Source of the DNA: an uncultured Bacteroidales bacterium
GTDB lineage: Bacteria; Bacteroidota; Bacteroidia; Bacteroidales; P3
Direction of reading: 5' to 3'
Assembly: GCA_900317955.1 (NCBI GenBank)
Contig: ONIP01000004.1
Span: forward strand, 39,796 to 103,795
Length of the DNA stretch: 64,000 bases
The translations under genes were made by a program, and so were the position numbers. Of this stretch, positions 33,201 through 39,345 are shown piece after piece (within the stretch, counting starts at the first letter, position 1; every line of letters starts with the position of its first letter). The notes under the pieces are model-generated. The model was not told where the DNA came from. It ran no database searches and saw only the letters and a list, made by a program, of their open reading frames with translations.

Positions 33201-33259
33201 CGTGTTGTGAACGATGCCAACACAAAAATCAGTCCAAAGAACAAAAATCCTTTTTTCAT
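21206..33259 (-). CDS. Giant (4017-residue) T9SS-secreted multidomain surface protein
   Basis: A very large exported protein, probably a surface adhesin or structural protein. It has a signal peptide at residues 1-22 (ending TRA-Q). A jelly-roll/MAM-like domain at about 25-230 ends with WYIDDIKV. Two right-handed beta-helix regions lie at about 655-1080 and 2045-2460. A lamin-tail-like domain lies near 1315 (VKITEVQINR), a GEVED-like domain at about 3030-3145 (CVAIDYNRDGEYDFDG), and a second MAM-like domain at about 3275-3455. In between are many CARDB-like Ig repeats recognisable by phrases such as VHNYGSQAVSSV, VNYGSQPISN and IHNYGLEPISN. The C-terminus (about 3935-4017) is a type A T9SS sorting domain with LEQNYPNPFDG, DMAGRLVYE and LPTGAYYYGVEF. 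No catalytic motif was recognised. Confidence 0.9.
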   Translation of the reverse strand: MKKGFLFFGLIFVLASFTTRAQIYEFYSQDFEGPQDTSYIPSDPSRVIVQSSFMSGGSHACKITHTYQETMYLTLDTIDFSVINGLNYYTLEFMHISFINKDNVLPSLRSQICMIEAKRPDQSESAWVPLNSTHYNRSDGGTTEFDLISSFNSVSYPEWDLAVRNNTNGLPDNTLWKKERFDLEQFFLDVGVTNRKLQIRFTLVVRNTGYTAGVDPGAWYIDDIKVRASSDPIVTPKINVISYPDLLNYPSSRGAKLIADVTTTVTQGIDEDSVYAEYFVGSDTTKYRTYLTANGNRYEGRIPFFGFDTLVRYHIVAKDSTTNRNTGTFPKSSNQYLTYRCVRGKTNSAMPQGTQSNQSAYPFSSLGDTKCEFIYDSTTLANLGYSPGYITSFRFISSAVSANEITRWRFQIRMANVSNSYNVPTSISDGLPFYNSPMQIVYDSVLTLPRHSASSYITINLQDTFFYAGSDIIVQMICDHTANPTATAVKHIPTLNNKASLYKDEADANMNKNPFTDAEFLTGYAASTRPQTLFVATKHIPLVHDCGVSALAYPSHEVPSNVGTDSVVVWLKNFGVSPMNAVRLWYRIDNLPAVSYDWTGTLNGGDSVRVKLSSTQNFTIGYHHMTAWVDDSITVGSMLIRDHEPFNDTTSATFAVCDGPYSGVRTVGTGSGADFATLDQCLYVLSRCGIDAPLTIKLPAGNYGITKFPYIPGTSATNHVTFEPATPTSVVTFRRPHGGSMALTWVPSLVDLQEARGIHFRNIRFCNGTNSDNACRVLALLGTQSAHCIFENCQFIDSGAVAPAENALLQANGSDSILITNCYFYGSNVGVSYRGTAADDRSSFNKIYGSEFRHQMNTAISVVNQDNVLVDSNIVYDVRTNASYTVLGQYVYGTSRITRNKVYSTKGSSCIGVSDMHGSADGYGVVANNMMVSIFDGSTNMLTTPLNIIKGSYLKVVFNSVRLRALDFVNVAAATLGGDTISNIYFQNNVIATFDTSNYAFSFIPGDNGTGLHVDHNCYYSESGVLNKLSGTNYHNLNAWRNAVPVDNGSVSGNPNFTNGSLIDLRSFSALLRNVGVPVAEVTDDIFGTTRHATNPSLGAYEVSVLAIDFTPVEFVTPMPDYCGAPATIPVEVAIRNTGNGTYTYSGATPITVFYSIDNGPVQNFTVSRNCGPNDTIHFLSTRTMSLPSGTNNSDRTYNIKWWVKCSLDPDDLNDTSVYTVLSRYAAPAPTVINQNVPYFTAATITPTAGINTWPISYYTSGNGRQQRSGISWYRSMDDTARFHYGPSLTTDLLYDDTTFYISQKRNLPLVKITEVQINRSAQGVTFPLPSYMNSTTNVAIELTNCGDYPANIEGDSVIIIQSNSAAKIWVLPNVTIEPGANLLLQYKTSSSPYDTSRTIYAPNSVGSVTLSHTANFAVIYRDGNGIADAVPFNNVITAPSTQPITWSNQSIPAAVWQGTAINLAQGASTATPPVNTPTAGARRIAWPTNAPTASPTATSLLWQVATDANPMHIGTTEPELIRYFDNGCEGARAAVNVHVTNIPVVDLKLENLHVNEGCDLTSTEQVSVDVHNYGSQAVSSVIVKYSIDGGATVACSDTLANGLGVRSGIVHTFSVPLNMVTTTDSSFHITAWVDANSSDIHHDNDTISDDFDAFFTPPAPVITSPRVVAYNDVDTLVTLNPSPKMATVWLSSSHVPYDTTMNSFITPIIYRPDTFFAYNVALRVVPATQVGDLASVTANNYPSPYNPKTRYVKEQYLVTADRILQSGHGAGSIGSLSFFLESLGNNVSTFTYSYYTIKMGSTNLSVFPNGNFVTGLTEVYNATDLTFTANNIGWVQHDFDTPFQWDGTSNIVIEVTRALSTTGLSNGANTRYTARPNTTITKQNASTDQASQTSGTKGSNLPDMIFGFYEAVGCPSAETAVIIDVTNVPDTDATISWPVDDPNVVLTACDSIDFDVVLDNRGHSNIVNYTLHYQLDNGPWQQVSDSTSPLPMGYTRQVPMFSALLEPGLHTITAVIKIPGDSVFSNDTIHRSVNIRFCTNEYIVGTCPGSDFTTINEAIQRLYAAGVAGAVTFRLCEETFNEQVNLGPVNGVNDTNTITFAAINGAVEQPVVMFNPTNASNHVIEISSANYITFRDICFYANYTTGSGNNIFANVAKISGSTNIRFSNCTLRSKKTTGSSTNANILLLGDENHYITIDSCLLDSGYYGVRSLNNNYSDNITITNSDILHFWFQGVNIRNTDTLFVTRDSIASGVTVAGKPLTGIYVANGNHVSIQRNFIYLIDDKNGGKRGISINNCKGTNIDRVTVYNNMISLSGTAVASLLTSGIWIDSLSKFVNVYFNTASIYAGASQPTTSGFCVQRSSNVHVLNNIFHNKSKGYAYYVAIDTCVSNSNFNVYWTNAEPHPTTGVRRFAYWSGTDCFDLDSLRYYNNKDVNSIEEFPYFVAPDNLRLTLAQFADRAQYNPDVTTDVYGKIRPQIPAPTIGAHEFTRLTHNIAIAEIYEPFIPEITTGNNPTVNNIETDSITVRVRFYNSGNAPETGVTWYAYTADVTPTPTSVVRTIPQMPLRTMIEDSVKVPSPLGIIDTQHIVVVLQMPTGIVDNDPSNNIDTAGVFLYPAYDLQLVSIAVDSTVDSKHCRMYQVPLRYTLRNVGKKDFPSDYTFSLGYDYYCQPFGGGQPTPSFPNIPGSDNTDMQSFGVTIPVGATAELVNSLAHQPNLYPTNYIGDITIKLRGFVHYEYDPKPLTDTTNYINITSNHTPEMPIAHDTMVDYGTYGNLWATQNASRPIRWHRDTISGNFFYNGNNQYARSTHWSSTPQYFHDSLYYLSCLSTRNCTSYYSQINVGINPPLNYDVSISEVRSPRASGRVYLEKDTVTLRVVNYGSQPISNIPIAFKFMNAAGRITYLEVHDTVRTTIPGRIGDNVSYYDFSFDTALLQINQPLSNTSFTLNAWVYHPDDQQRGNDTLRTLHTFKSLAESKYDSINRFIPSTVEGFDIARVSYNELDVIMPDLIGYDHLWLGNYNARNAEIPTLFIRRGTEDTLTVMVANNYNELDTSTAASLCVAIDYNRDGEYDFDGNENITKTLFAKNAKVRSRKEFKTPLTIPDYAHYGYMRMLVWVHGDSTAYVNGIHTLSTFDNGQMQEYLLFIREDCELDTNDAALTRVQAPRNHIVTENNHQVTIVMANKGLQPITSAAITYRLLHPDHAPQIGTINWAGNLQPGLSTSIVIDSLIFNEGTSNLVCVVNAPGDTLNNLNDTLRYQYHRYFVVQPRYIDSFDFVNKWYAPVGYNKYTRNYFEIGTPAKSNITGPYSQPNAIVTSCTETIVTGKRGNRSVIYSPIVNLRLIKADTIELLLSKDLASGSFLVLEYKNYEDKWVRLDDANARWGAADNSSWYDTPDGWTGSTRNGEYVHLSIPTKPLSGDFFQDLQFRFVYTTPTTTSATAAFGDGAAIDNFKLGRAKREIDPGVIAITHPTDPQFGQTIYPRVLIHNYGLEPISNFRVSYLPYGSYLSREATCTDTIPAGEDLEYEFPFPFTITNNYPDTFQMCAFTDVQLDVYNDNDTACRIYGLAPLANDLYMYNINSPLASAVAGDSLYITVRLRNFGQNEIEDCDLYYIYNQGDTVHEHVHFPDYLGRNLSSTEFFNYTFKRRERATFGTMLLTTWCKYGLDVYPYNDTLSRQIAGITNLTDIRATTGIVDTSDHNEVRFAIVLDNVGASMANDFEVGFYYDRDTTKTTYNIFHKENGLAAGERAVYYFVTDTTIASRTTPWTYLTVWLHHPNDTNLSNDTSTLIVRTADFFMDVEFVKIQIEENNTDSCRVRAVIRNNSTVPFDNNIEIFATINGGDRLRSRYPRFSYSIPETGGIKHLDFKQRVNDTEGSINGRYLQIPKSPTRDYVGSGYFTIPVTQADPNNDQSTVVEVVNYFESIPTADNETVFTLEQNYPNPFDGSTSIEFFIPYGGNVRFFVTDMAGRLVYESNTTYPEGRNHISFKKGNLPTGAYYYGVEFDGMRRLHKMIIK

Positions 33260-33348
33260 ATAATAAATCTATTTTTATTTCATATACAATAATTTACACA
33301 TCAAAAAACACTGCATTCTTTGGGTGGAATGTAGCCTTTTCGAAAATA

Positions 33349-33379
33349 CAAATTTACAAAGAAAAAACGAATTGACAAC
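33349..33379 (-). promoter_or_regulatory. Promoter of the giant surface-protein gene (GTTG-N19-TAAATTTG)
   Basis: TAAATTTG (33349-33356, minus strand) fits TAnnTTTG, and GTTG lies exactly 19 bases upstream (33376-33379). The implied 5' leader is about 80 bases. Confidence 0.58.
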
Positions 33380-33734
33380 ATTTTTTTTCCTTGCTTATAA
33401 ATTTTTATATATTCATAGTTAAAAAACTTTTTATTCAGCCACTCCTTACTCGTCCGAAAAAGGCGGTCCGATGGACACTGGCATTATATAGAGTCGCTGG
33501 TGCCGTTTTGGTTACCCCTAAAACGACATTTTTAAACATATTTAACGAACAGCCGAGTCTGTTCGAAAACGCAACTACAACAAGCCAAAAGGCAACGCTT
33601 AATGCAGCATCGCCTTATGTAAAACGCTATGTATTAACCATTAAAAAAGGGCAAACGTCTTTCTCATCCGTACGCAACTATACTCAGGACTTCAGCGATA
33701 ACCAAGTTCCTTAAGAAGATGTTGCACTACGTCG
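33380..33734. other. Non-coding region between rlmB and the giant gene
   Basis: About 355 bases. An open frame of 107 codons on the plus strand (33391-33714) starts only with TTG and lacks the C-ending codon preference of real genes nearby, so it is not called. A 7-bp stem (33546-33552 with 33559-33565) around a 6-base loop could help terminate rlmB transcription, but no T-run follows. Confidence 0.5.
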
Positions 33735-34511
33735 TTATCGGCGTTGACGAAGCACTTCGTACATGAAAACAGCAGCAGCCACTGAGACATTGAGAGACTG
33801 CACTTTACCCATGATGGGAAGTTTGGCTCTAATATCGGCCATCTTGAGTATTTCAGGGCTTATGCCTGTTTCTTCTGCACCCAGCACAAGCAACGTCGGC
33901 TTGGTGAAGTCGACATCAAGATAGTCCGAGGCTCCTTTCTCTGTGGCAGCGACCACCTGCATACCACATTGGCGGGCAAGATTGATGACGGTTTTGAGAT
34001 TGCTCTCCCTGCATACAGGAACGCGCAGCAATGCCCCCGACGAAGTTTTTACAGCGTCGTTGCCGATCTGGGCACTCCCATGGTCTGGAACCACAACAGC
34101 ATCAGCTCCAGCACATTCGGCAGTGCGAACAATGGCACCAAAATTACGCACGTCGGTAACATGGTCAAGCAACAGAACCAAAGGAGCCTTCTCCCCTTCC
34201 ATTAGAGCGGGCAGCAACTCCATGGCATCTTTGAACTCTATAGGTGAAATCAATGCCACCACACCCTGATGGTTGCCTTTGGCCAACCTGTTAAGTTTCT
34301 CAACAGGGACAAATTGGTACGGTATTCCCTTGTCGCGAATACGACCCTTGAGGTCGCCTGCCAGCGTTCCGGTAAGACCGTTCTGCAAGAGAATACGGTC
34401 AATGCGCGTCCCCCCGTCAATGGCTTCAAGTACCGGTCGGAGTCCATAGATGGCAGAAGTTTCTTGTTGGCCTCTTTCGGCCTGGGTATTGGGTTGTCTT
34501 TTCTGAATCAT
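33735..34511 (-). CDS. rlmB: 23S rRNA 2'-O-methyltransferase, TrmH/SpoU family (RlmB-like)
   Basis: A SPOUT-fold methyltransferase, probably modifying G2251 of 23S rRNA. The three SpoU motifs are clear: LDHVTDVRNFGAIVRTAECAG near residue 113, LVLGAEETGIS near 210, and LPIMGKVQSLNVSVAAAVF near 232. An N-terminal substrate-binding domain of about 75 residues (YGLRPVLEAIDGG) matches RlmB and the mitochondrial MRM1 type. It is the last gene of the ruvB-RHS-hutI-lolD-rlmB group, 46 bases after lolD. Confidence 0.88.
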   Translation of the reverse strand: MIQKRQPNTQAERGQQETSAIYGLRPVLEAIDGGTRIDRILLQNGLTGTLAGDLKGRIRDKGIPYQFVPVEKLNRLAKGNHQGVVALISPIEFKDAMELLPALMEGEKAPLVLLLDHVTDVRNFGAIVRTAECAGADAVVVPDHGSAQIGNDAVKTSSGALLRVPVCRESNLKTVINLARQCGMQVVAATEKGASDYLDVDFTKPTLLVLGAEETGISPEILKMADIRAKLPIMGKVQSLNVSVAAAVFMYEVLRQRR

Positions 34512-34557
34512 GACAAAGCGTTTTTAGTGCAATTAATTAGTAAACAACCATATATCA

Positions 34558-35211
34558 TCAATCAACCACCATGCCGTCACGAAGTAGGATCTGACGATCA
34601 GACTTCTGCGCAAGGCCGGTGTTATGAGTGACTATCACGAACGTTTGACGATACTGGTCTCTCAATTGGAAAAAGAGGTCGTGCAACTCCTCGGCATGGT
34701 GGGTGTCCAGATTGCCCGAGGGCTCGTCGGCAAGGATTGCGGCAGGATGGTTTATCAGTGCTCTGGCCACGGCAAAACGCTGCTGCTCACCTCCCGAAAG
34801 CTGCGCCGGCTTATGGCTCGCTCGGTCGGCCACATTGAGAAACTCAAGCAATTTCATGGCTTCGGCAGTGGCCTCCTCCATCTTCTTCCCCGCAATGAGA
34901 GCTGGCATACATACATTCTCCAACGCCGTGAACTCCGGTAGCAGATTATGGAACTGAAACACGAAACCGACATTTTGATTGCGGAAACGCGAAAGAGCCT
35001 TCTCGTTCAGACCCGTCACATCGGCATCGTCGTAGAATATATGTCCGCTGTCAGGACGCATCAGTGTTCCAAGTATTTGGAGCAAAGTCGTCTTCCCGGC
35101 ACCCGAGGCACCGACAATACTTACCACCTCTCCTTTCCCGATGGACAAGTTGATGTCTTTCAACACCTGGAGGGTTCCAAACGACTTGTTAAGATGCTCT
35201 ACCCTAATCAT
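34558..35211 (-). CDS. lolD: Lipoprotein-releasing ABC transporter ATP-binding protein LolD
   Basis: The ATPase of the LolCDE system that extracts lipoproteins from the inner membrane for transfer to the outer membrane. Walker [10 protein letters not shown] is at residues 34-42, the Q-loop is in [20 protein letters not shown], the signature [15 protein letters not shown] is near 138, and Walker [13 protein letters not shown] follows. The [15 protein letters not shown] pattern and the 217-residue length fit LolD/MacB-type ATPases. No LolC/E permease is adjacent, as is common in Bacteroidota, so a role in another FtsX-type exporter cannot be excluded. The ATG overlaps the hutI stop (ATGA). Confidence 0.85.
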   Translation of the reverse strand: MIRVEHLNKSFGTLQVLKDINLSIGKGEVVSIVGASGAGKTTLLQILGTLMRPDSGHIFYDDADVTGLNEKALSRFRNQNVGFVFQFHNLLPEFTALENVCMPALIAGKKMEEATAEAMKLLEFLNVADRASHKPAQLSGGEQQRFAVARALINHPAAILADEPSGNLDTHHAEELHDLFFQLRDQYRQTFVIVTHNTGLAQKSDRQILLRDGMVVD

Positions 35212-36443
35212 ACCTCTTTGCCGTTAAGGAACGTACGAGCCACCTTGTTCTCGCCGTAGGCATAGGGCAGGTACTCATAGGTGGGGATAGGCTTGGTAAT
35301 GTAGAAGTTGGCCTTCTTGCCCACGGCAATAGTGCCGACCTTGTCGCTCACGCCCATGGCATAGGCGGTGTTCAAGGTGGTGGCGTTCAGGGCCTCTTCG
35401 GGGGTCAGGCGGTAACGTATGCAGGCCATCGAGAGGATGAGCTGCATATTGCCCGAAGGCGAGGTGCCGGGGTTGTAGTCGGAAGCCATGGATACAGGCA
35501 GACCCGAGTCAATCATCTTGCGGGCCGGCGAGAGGGGCAGGTTGAGGAAGAAGGCACAGCCCGGCAACACGGTGGGCATGGTATCCGAGCCTTTCAGACA
35601 CTCTATCTCGGCGTCGCCCATCTGCTCCAGATGGTCGACAGAGATGGCTCCATATTTCACACCGACCTGCACACCGCCGGAGACAGCCATCTCGTTGGCG
35701 TGAATCTTCGGCCGCATCCCGTATTTGATGCCGGTCTCCAGAATGCGGGCAGTATCCTCGACGGTAAAGAAACCCTGATCGCAGAAGACATCGATGAAGT
35801 CGGCCAGCCCCTCGTCCGCCACTTTGGGTATCATCTCGTTGATGACCACATTGACATAATCTTCTTGATGGCCGCGATATTCCATCGGGATGCCGTGGGC
35901 ACCGAGGAAGTTCGACTTGATGGTCATGGGCGAATTCTCTTTGAGACGGCGGATTACGCGCAGAAGTTTCAGTTCGCTCTCGGTTGACAGGCCATAGCCG
36001 CTCTTAATTTCGATAGCGCCCGTGCCCATACGCATCACACCCTCGAGGCGCTGCAAGGCCATATCGTACAGCTCTTCCTCCGAGGCCGCTGCCGTCGCCT
36101 TGGCCGAGTTAAGGATACCACCTCCCCTCTTGGCAATTTCCTCATAGCTGAGGCCACGGATTTTGTCGACAAACTCATGCTCGCGCGAGTTGGCATAGAC
36201 GATGTGCGTGTGGGAGTCGCAGAAGGAGGGCAGCACCATGTGCCCCGTGGCATCAATCTCAATGTCGAAAGTCTGCTCCTTCAATTCGGTCATGGAGCCG
36301 AAGGCGGCAAACTTGCCGTCCTCGATAATGAGGTAGGCATTCTTGATGGTCTCCATCTGTGCCATATCCTTGCCACAGACGCGGAGCCTGGGCTGGCGTT
36401 CCACCTGCACCAACTCCTTGATATTCTTAATTAGTGTTCGCAT
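35208..36443 (-). CDS. hutI: Imidazolonepropionase
   Basis: Hydrolyses 4-imidazolone-5-propionate to N-formimino-L-glutamate, the third step of histidine degradation. This is a 411-residue amidohydrolase with the metal-binding [19 protein letters not shown] (HxH), [28 protein letters not shown] and [15 protein letters not shown], all diagnostic for HutI. The start is ATG 36443. None of hutH, hutU, ftcD or hutG is in the window; it lies instead between an RHS-like gene (12 bases) and lolD (4-base overlap). Confidence 0.95.
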   Translation of the reverse strand: MRTLIKNIKELVQVERQPRLRVCGKDMAQMETIKNAYLIIEDGKFAAFGSMTELKEQTFDIEIDATGHMVLPSFCDSHTHIVYANSREHEFVDKIRGLSYEEIAKRGGGILNSAKATAAASEEELYDMALQRLEGVMRMGTGAIEIKSGYGLSTESELKLLRVIRRLKENSPMTIKSNFLGAHGIPMEYRGHQEDYVNVVINEMIPKVADEGLADFIDVFCDQGFFTVEDTARILETGIKYGMRPKIHANEMAVSGGVQVGVKYGAISVDHLEQMGDAEIECLKGSDTMPTVLPGCAFFLNLPLSPARKMIDSGLPVSMASDYNPGTSPSGNMQLILSMACIRYRLTPEEALNATTLNTAYAMGVSDKVGTIAVGKKANFYITKPIPTYEYLPYAYGENKVARTFLNGKEV

Positions 36444-36455
36444 ATTTTTACTTAT

Positions 36456-37355
36456 TTATTCCCAGTATTCTATTTCAAATTCGGTGATTCCTTCCGGACT
36501 CTTATAATAGACAAGGACACCCCGCTCGTCATATCGGGAATGACTATAGTCATAGAAAGGCTCGGAAGCGTCCTCGTAGCTTGTCCAATGTTCTATACTT
36601 TCTTGACGTGTGCCGTCGGGACGGAAGGTGATAGTAACCTCGGCCTCCATATCAATTTCGTACATGTGGCCAGTTTGCGACGTGAGCACACCATGTGAAT
36701 CGTAATGGTAATCGAGAGTGTCCCACGACTCATAGTACGTATTCTTTTGTGCAACAAGGCGTCCTGAGGCATCATAGAAATAACGAGTGTCGTGATAACC
36801 GTTTAAATTCTCGATGTCGCAGTATGTGCTTAGCAGGTGGCCAGCATCGTCATACTCACGGCGGAAACGGATTGTGTCAAACGCCCCCAAATAATAGATA
36901 CATTCTGTCAAACCAAAGCGAGGATGCTCCTTTCGCGAAAGCAGAATCATGTCATGCTGTTCCATAGTGCCTTCCCCTGTATAATTCTCTGTCTTGATAT
37001 GCTGCACTGTGCCATCTGGGGAATATGTGAGGCTGCATCTCCAGATGGTTTCACGATGCGGATTTGCACCCACGGTAGAGCTGACCCATTGATAGGACTC
37101 CGTCATGGTGAGGCGGCCTTGGTCATCGTATTCATTATGGCACGTGGAGTCGTCGCGGTAGCCGTACCGGTCGAAATACTCTGTCAGTTTCAGTTGTCGT
37201 GTGCCTGTCAGGGTGTCAACAGCATAGGTGCGGATTGTACGGATATGATTGGTGTCGCGATGAAGAATCCACGTCATTTCGTCCAATGGCCATTGCCCCA
37301 TGGCAGTCATCGCCATAGTCATAAACACAATCAATAGACAACCTTTTCTCATCAT
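36456..37355 (-). CDS. Secreted RHS/YD-repeat-like protein
   Basis: A 299-residue exported protein of unknown function. The signal peptide MRKGCLLIVFMTMAMTAMG is cleaved before Gln22. The mature protein contains at least five degenerate YD-type repeats: YDDQGRLTMTES, YDDAGHLLSTY, YDASGRLVAQK, YDSHGVLTSQTG and YDERGVLVYYK. These are spaced roughly 35-45 residues apart, as in RHS-repeat or MORN-like beta-sheet proteins of Bacteroidota. There is no toxin domain and no T9SS sorting domain. It lies 4 bases after ruvB and 12 bases before hutI, so it shares their transcript; why is unclear. Confidence 0.72.
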   Translation of the reverse strand: MMRKGCLLIVFMTMAMTAMGQWPLDEMTWILHRDTNHIRTIRTYAVDTLTGTRQLKLTEYFDRYGYRDDSTCHNEYDDQGRLTMTESYQWVSSTVGANPHRETIWRCSLTYSPDGTVQHIKTENYTGEGTMEQHDMILLSRKEHPRFGLTECIYYLGAFDTIRFRREYDDAGHLLSTYCDIENLNGYHDTRYFYDASGRLVAQKNTYYESWDTLDYHYDSHGVLTSQTGHMYEIDMEAEVTITFRPDGTRQESIEHWTSYEDASEPFYDYSHSRYDERGVLVYYKSPEGITEFEIEYWE

Positions 37356-37359
37356 TGTT

Positions 37360-38385
37360 TCAGAACAAATCTTGTTGTTGTCCGTCGGTTTTCAGCTTGC
37401 CGAGGTGCTGGTAGGCCAACGGGGTGGCTTCGCGGCCTCGGGGAGTGCGTTGCAGGTAGCCTTCTTGTATGAGGTAGGGCTCATATACCTCCTCGACGGT
37501 GCCTGCGTCTTCGCCCACGGCTGTGGCGATGTTGTTGATACCCACCGGCCCCCCTCTGAATTTGTCGATAATTGTGCCAAGTATACGCAAATCCATCTCG
37601 TCCAAACCGTTGCTGTCCACATTCAACGCCTTCAAAGCATAACGCGCTATATCCAGCGTAATGGTACCGTCGCCTTTCACCTGTGCAAAATCGCGCACCC
37701 TCCTCAGCAAAAGGTTGGCTATACGGGGAGTGCCGCGACTGCGACGGGCTATCTCAAATGCCGACTCCGACGTAATCTTCACCTGCAACAGCCCCGCCGA
37801 ACGGTTCACTATCGAGGCCAGCGTCTCGGCATCATAGTATTGCAAACGGCAGTTTATCCCGAATCGGGCCCGCAAGGGTGCCGTCAGCATTCCCGAACGG
37901 GTCGTGGCTCCTATCAACGTGAACGGCTTCAAATTCAACTGCACGCTGCGCGCCGCAGGCCCCGACTCTATCAGTATGTCTATCTTGTAGTCCTCCATTG
38001 CGGAATATAGATACTCCTCCACAACGGGCGACAACCTGTGTATCTCGTCTATAAACAGCACATCGTTAGCCTCCAACGAAGTCAGCATCCCTGCCAAATC
38101 GCCCGGCTTGTCCAGCACCGGCCCCGAGGTCATCTTGATATTCACCCCCAGTTCGTTGGCTATAATATGCGACAGCGTGGTCTTTCCAAGACCCGGAGGC
38201 CCATGCAGAAGCACATGATCCAGCGGCTCGCCTCGCTGCTTGGCGGCACCGACAAATATTCTCAAATTGTCAAGCACCTGCTGCTGGCCGGCAAAACTGT
38301 CAAACCCCTTCGGTCGCAAGGCTCTTTCCACCTCGCGCTCCTGGCTGGTCTGGCTGTGTCCCGTAGCGTCTAAATTCGTGTTCAT
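37360..38385 (-). CDS. ruvB: Holliday junction branch migration helicase RuvB
   Basis: The hexameric AAA+ motor that drives Holliday junction branch migration with RuvA. The 341 residues include the N-terminal [13 protein letters not shown], Walker [17 protein letters not shown] near residue 62, Walker [13 protein letters not shown], sensor 1 and the RuvA-contacting hairpin ([19 protein letters not shown]), the arginine finger region, and a C-terminal winged helix ending [17 protein letters not shown]. It is the first gene of a five-gene minus-strand cluster. Confidence 0.97.
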   Translation of the reverse strand: MNTNLDATGHSQTSQEREVERALRPKGFDSFAGQQQVLDNLRIFVGAAKQRGEPLDHVLLHGPPGLGKTTLSHIIANELGVNIKMTSGPVLDKPGDLAGMLTSLEANDVLFIDEIHRLSPVVEEYLYSAMEDYKIDILIESGPAARSVQLNLKPFTLIGATTRSGMLTAPLRARFGINCRLQYYDAETLASIVNRSAGLLQVKITSESAFEIARRSRGTPRIANLLLRRVRDFAQVKGDGTITLDIARYALKALNVDSNGLDEMDLRILGTIIDKFRGGPVGINNIATAVGEDAGTVEEVYEPYLIQEGYLQRTPRGREATPLAYQHLGKLKTDGQQQDLF

Positions 38386-38405
38386 TCTGGATTCCTTTGA
38401 GTCTG

Positions 38406-38413
38406 CAAAATTA
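38406..38413 (-). promoter_or_regulatory. Bacteroidota -7 box (TAATTTTG) for ruvB
   Basis: An exact TAnnTTTG match on the minus strand, 20 bases before the ruvB ATG, giving a very short leader. The -33 region is weak (TATC). Confidence 0.48.
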
Positions 38414-38508
38414 CGAAAAAAATAACATATAAGATATTTTTATTTCCATTCTCAAAATAAAAAACCTCTTACTCCGTTAATCTGTCTGAAATAATAAAAA
38501 ATATTATC

Positions 38509-39345
38509 ATGAGATCAATTATTGTAGGTACAGACTTTTCTAAAGGTTCTTACGTCGCTCTCGACTTGGCCATCGACATTGCCAACAAGATTCATTGCGG
38601 CATCAAAATCGTTTGGGCTAAACGCGAAAAACTGCTCATGGACGAAGAGCAGCAAACTGTCATGACCCTCTTGGCCGAAGAGAAACTGAAACAACTGTGC
38701 AACGATTATCAGCCTAAGCTTGTGGCTGGCAAACTGCGTTGGGACATCTGCTCCGGCCGCGTGGCTGCCGTCATCGCCCGCGAAGCCCGCCACGAAAACG
38801 CTCCCATGATTGTCATCGGCACCAACGGCGCCTCCGGCTTCGAGAAATATTGGATGGGCAGTACCGCCGTCCGCATCGTCCAGGAAGCACCCGTACCCGT
38901 CCTCACCATCCGCGAAGGCTTCAACTTCCATAAAGACCTCGAACGCATCGTCGTCCCCATCCGCGTCAACGTCAACTCCCGCCAGAAAGTACCTCCCGCT
39001 GCCACTATGGCCAAATTCTTCGGCTCCGAAATCCACCTCCTCGGCCTTCAAGAGTCCGCCGAAGAGGCTCCACAACTCCGCGCCTATATGGTGCAGACTG
39101 CCGAGTTCCTCGACCACGAAGGTGTCCGACATGTCGCCACTGTCCAGAAATACTCCAACTACAGCGATGCCGTCCTCACCTATGCCGAGAACATCAACGC
39201 CGACCTCGTCGTCATCAACACCGAGCAGGACCGTATCATCTCTCAACTCTTCCTCGGAACCAACGCTCAGCAAATCGTCCACAACTCCCAGTTCCCCGTG
39301 CTCTGCGTCCATCCCTCCGACACCTTCACCCTCTCTAAATCATGA
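38509..39345 (+). CDS. Tandem universal stress protein (two UspA domains)
   Basis: A 278-residue protein with two UspA-like Rossmann domains. The first (residues 1 to about 142) starts RSIIVGTDFSKGSYVALDLA and has an ATP-binding-type loop GTNGASGFEKYWMGSTAVRI. The second (about 145-278) starts LERIVVPIRVN and lacks the full glycine motif, having VVINTEQDRIISQLFLGTNAQ in its place. This suggests that only the first domain binds nucleotide. The role is presumably a stress or energy response, but no specific partner is shown. The stop overlaps the start of the next gene (ATGA). Confidence 0.88.
   Translation: MRSIIVGTDFSKGSYVALDLAIDIANKIHCGIKIVWAKREKLLMDEEQQTVMTLLAEEKLKQLCNDYQPKLVAGKLRWDICSGRVAAVIAREARHENAPMIVIGTNGASGFEKYWMGSTAVRIVQEAPVPVLTIREGFNFHKDLERIVVPIRVNVNSRQKVPPAATMAKFFGSEIHLLGLQESAEEAPQLRAYMVQTAEFLDHEGVRHVATVQKYSNYSDAVLTYAENINADLVVINTEQDRIISQLFLGTNAQQIVHNSQFPVLCVHPSDTFTLSKS

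Noticed and set aside
21206..33259. Several separate genes or a frameshifted pseudogene
   Set aside because: One frame is open throughout, with a signal peptide at the start, a sorting domain at the end and no internal stop.
33391..33714. 107-codon ORF on the plus strand
   Set aside because: It starts only with TTG, and has no signal, domain or typical codon choice; it lies between the giant gene and rlmB as apparent non-coding DNA.
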